Assembly: GCA_963801185.1 (NCBI GenBank)
Contig: CAWDDW010000003.1
Span: 1,364,001 to 1,428,000 of the forward strand
Origin: Palsa-601 sp963801185
GTDB taxonomy: Bacteria; Actinomycetota; Acidimicrobiia; Acidimicrobiales; Bog-793
Direction of reading: 5' to 3'
Length of the DNA stretch: 64,000 nucleotides
The notes below the pieces were generated by a model. The model did not search any database. It had not been told where the DNA came from and worked only from the letters and a program-made list of their open reading frames with translations. Shown in pieces: positions 62,468-64,000 of the stretch; position 1 is the stretch's first letter; every line of letters starts with the position of its first letter. Both the position numbers and the translations under genes were made by a program.

Positions 62468-63691
62468 TGGACCCGCTCTTCGCTCACGGCGTTGATCTCG
62501 GCGTCTTCATCATCGCCGTGGTCAAGGTGCTGGTCGTCTTCGCCGTCTTGATGGTCGCCGTCATGATGATGATCTGGCTGGAACGCAAGGTCATCTCGGA
62601 CATGCAGAACCGGATCGGGCCGAACCGCGCCGGCCCCTTCGGCATCCTGCAGTCGCTCGCCGACGGCATCAAGCTCTTCTTCAAAGAGGACCTCCTGCCG
62701 GAGAAGGCCGACCTCTTCGTGTTCAAGCTGGCCCCGTACCTGACGTTGCTGCCGGCCTTCTTGATCTTCACCGTCGTCCCGATCGGCGGTGTCGTGACCC
62801 TCGCCCATCACACTTTCGAACTCCAGGTGGCCGATCCCCCGATGGGGATCCTGTTCCTGCTCGCCCTCTCCTCGGTGTCGGTCTACGGGACGATGCTCGC
62901 CGGCTGGTCGTCGGGATCCAAGTACCCGCTGCTCGGCTCGGTGCGCGCCAGCGCCCAGATGATCAGCTACGAGGCGGCCATGGGCCTCGCGGTGGCAGCG
63001 GTGGTCCTCGTGGACAGGACGCTCTCTACGTGTGCCATCGTGGCTGCGCAGGCTGCCAGCGTCTGGCACTGGGGAGTGTTCCGCACTGGGATAGTCCCGT
63101 TCCTGATCTTCTGGATGGCGGCAACCGCTGAGCTCAACCGCCCGCCCTTCGACCTCGTCGAAGGCGAGCAGGAGCTGGTCGGCGGCTTCCACACGGAGTA
63201 CTCGTCCATCCGGTTCGCCCTCTTCTACCTGGCCGAGTTCATGAACATGATCACGATGTCAGCGATCATGGTCACGCTGTTCTTCGGTGGCCCCGACGGC
63301 CCGGGCTTCCATTTCCTTCGGTGGGTGTGGCCGATCTTCTGGTTCGTCGGCAAGACCTTCGTCTTCTTGTACGTGTACATATGGATCCGGGCGGCACTGC
63401 CGAGGCTTCGCTACGACCAGCTGATGGACCTCGGGTGGAAGCGGCTGATCCCGCTCTCGCTCGCATGGCTCCTCGTGATCGCGGGAGTGCTGATCAGCCC
63501 GGCGTGGGGCTTCGCGATCTTCGGTGGTTGTCTCGTCGCGGGAGCCGGGCTGGTCCAGGCGCTTCGCGTGAGCCGCAGCAGGCGGGAGCTTCGAGGCCGA
63601 GAGGGCTGGGGAGGGGCGGGCGGCCCGAGCCGCCCCGCACGTGCAGCTGCGGTCGTTGGCGGCCGGGAGCGAGGAGGCGAGCGCGCGGTGA
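62467..63691 (+). CDS. nuoH: NADH-quinone oxidoreductase subunit H (frame open into nuoI)
   Basis: Membrane subunit at the quinone tunnel with about eight helices. IWLERKVISDMQNRIGPNRA, LADGIKLFFKEDLLP, ATAELNRPPFDLVEGEQELV and GFHTEYSSIRFALFYLAEF are canonical. The frame of this protein contains no stop before the window ends and runs straight into NuoI. In the next frame a TGA at 63689-63691 overlaps the nuoI GTG, which would be the normal GTGA junction, so either a fusion or a slip in the C-terminal tail (about 63585-63660) is present. Confidence 0.9.
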
Positions 63692-64000
63692 CTTTGCCGA
63701 GTTTCTTCGGGGGGTTCAAGGTCACCCTCAAACAGGTCCTTGAGCCGCGGGTCACTCACCAGTACCCCAAGGTCAAGCGGGAGAAACCCCCCCGCGCCCA
63801 CGGCCGCCACGTCCTCAACCGGTACGAGGACGGCATGGAGAAGTGCATCGGTTGCGAGCTGTGCGCGGCTGTGTGCCCGGCGGACTGCATCTACGTGCGC
63901 GGGGCGGACAACTCCCCGGATGCGCCCGTCTCGCCGGGCGAGCGCTACGGCTTCGTCTACGAGATCAACTACCTCCGATGCATCCACTGCGACCTTTGCG
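63688..64000 (+). CDS. nuoI: NADH-quinone oxidoreductase subunit I, 5' part (runs off window)
   Basis: Ferredoxin-like subunit with two [4Fe-4S] clusters. LPSFFGGFKVTLKQVLEPRV is the usual membrane-associated start; first cluster motif CIGCELCAAVCPADCIYV is complete, the second begins LRCIHCDLC at the window edge. GTG 63688 has GAGGAGG about 10 bases upstream, so separate initiation is possible even though the frame is continuous with nuoH. Confidence 0.93.
   Translation, partial: MTLPSFFGGFKVTLKQVLEPRVTHQYPKVKREKPPRAHGRHVLNRYEDGMEKCIGCELCAAVCPADCIYVRGADNSPDAPVSPGERYGFVYEINYLRCIHCDLC

Overview
The window is 64 kb of GC-rich chromosome from an actinobacterium, most likely of the Acidimicrobiia type. 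This rests on gene content: a mycothiol-type MshA glycosyltransferase, the Rex-hemA-hemC-cobA/hemD-hemB-hemL cluster, nickel superoxide dismutase with its maturation protease, an RsiG-like c-di-GMP protein, the tiny ribosomal proteins bL37 and bS22, a BldC-like regulator next to proC, and many GTG starts with GTGA overlaps. No rRNA, CRISPR array or prophage is visible; one tRNA (Gln, UUG) is present.

Layout. 0-4 kb: end of an NRAMP transporter, then a coupled glycosyltransferase / methyltransferase / alpha-toroid trio. 4-9 kb (minus): two methyltransferases, a GDT1 cation transporter and an M1 aminopeptidase broken by three frameshifts. 8.7-17.1 kb (plus): a PfkB kinase, a phosphodiesterase, DUF192, rsmI, metG, tatD, rsmA and ispE, with bL37 and bS22 hidden on the minus strand. 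17.2-23 kb: a candidate structured RNA, tRNA-Gln/Nudix, BioY, TypA, leucine dehydrogenase and a SoxR-like regulator. 23-33.8 kb: a split transketolase whose second gene is cut by a 9.18-kb ISL3-type element with 8-bp target duplications; the element carries a secreted 14-repeat propeller protein and a TIR-domain protein. 33.9-44.7 kb: DUF929/VKOR disulfide pair, small enzymes, DksA-like and MoaD-like proteins, sodN/sodX, RsiG-like, XRE, mshA, proC and an acyl-CoA ligase. 44.8-51.7 kb: rex and the haem pathway from glutamyl-tRNA to uroporphyrinogen III plus sirohaem precursor methylation. 51.7-54.7 kb (minus): geranylgeranyl reductase-like and GT39-like proteins. 54.8-64 kb: nuoA to nuoI (complex I), running off the window.

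How it fits together. Rex senses NADH/NAD+. A Rex-like operator lies before rex and a closely related site before nuoA, so haem synthesis and complex I look co-regulated. A textbook SoxR box with a 19-bp promoter spacer faces the transketolase genes, next to a SoxR-like regulator lacking one cluster-binding cysteine. Many genes have a TANNNT hexamer 6-8 bases before the start codon, implying widespread leaderless mRNAs.

Caution. About a dozen single-base frameshifts, several in C or G runs and in genes expected to be essential (typA, nuoG, cobA/hemD), suggest residual sequencing error. All function calls are from motif recognition without database searches.
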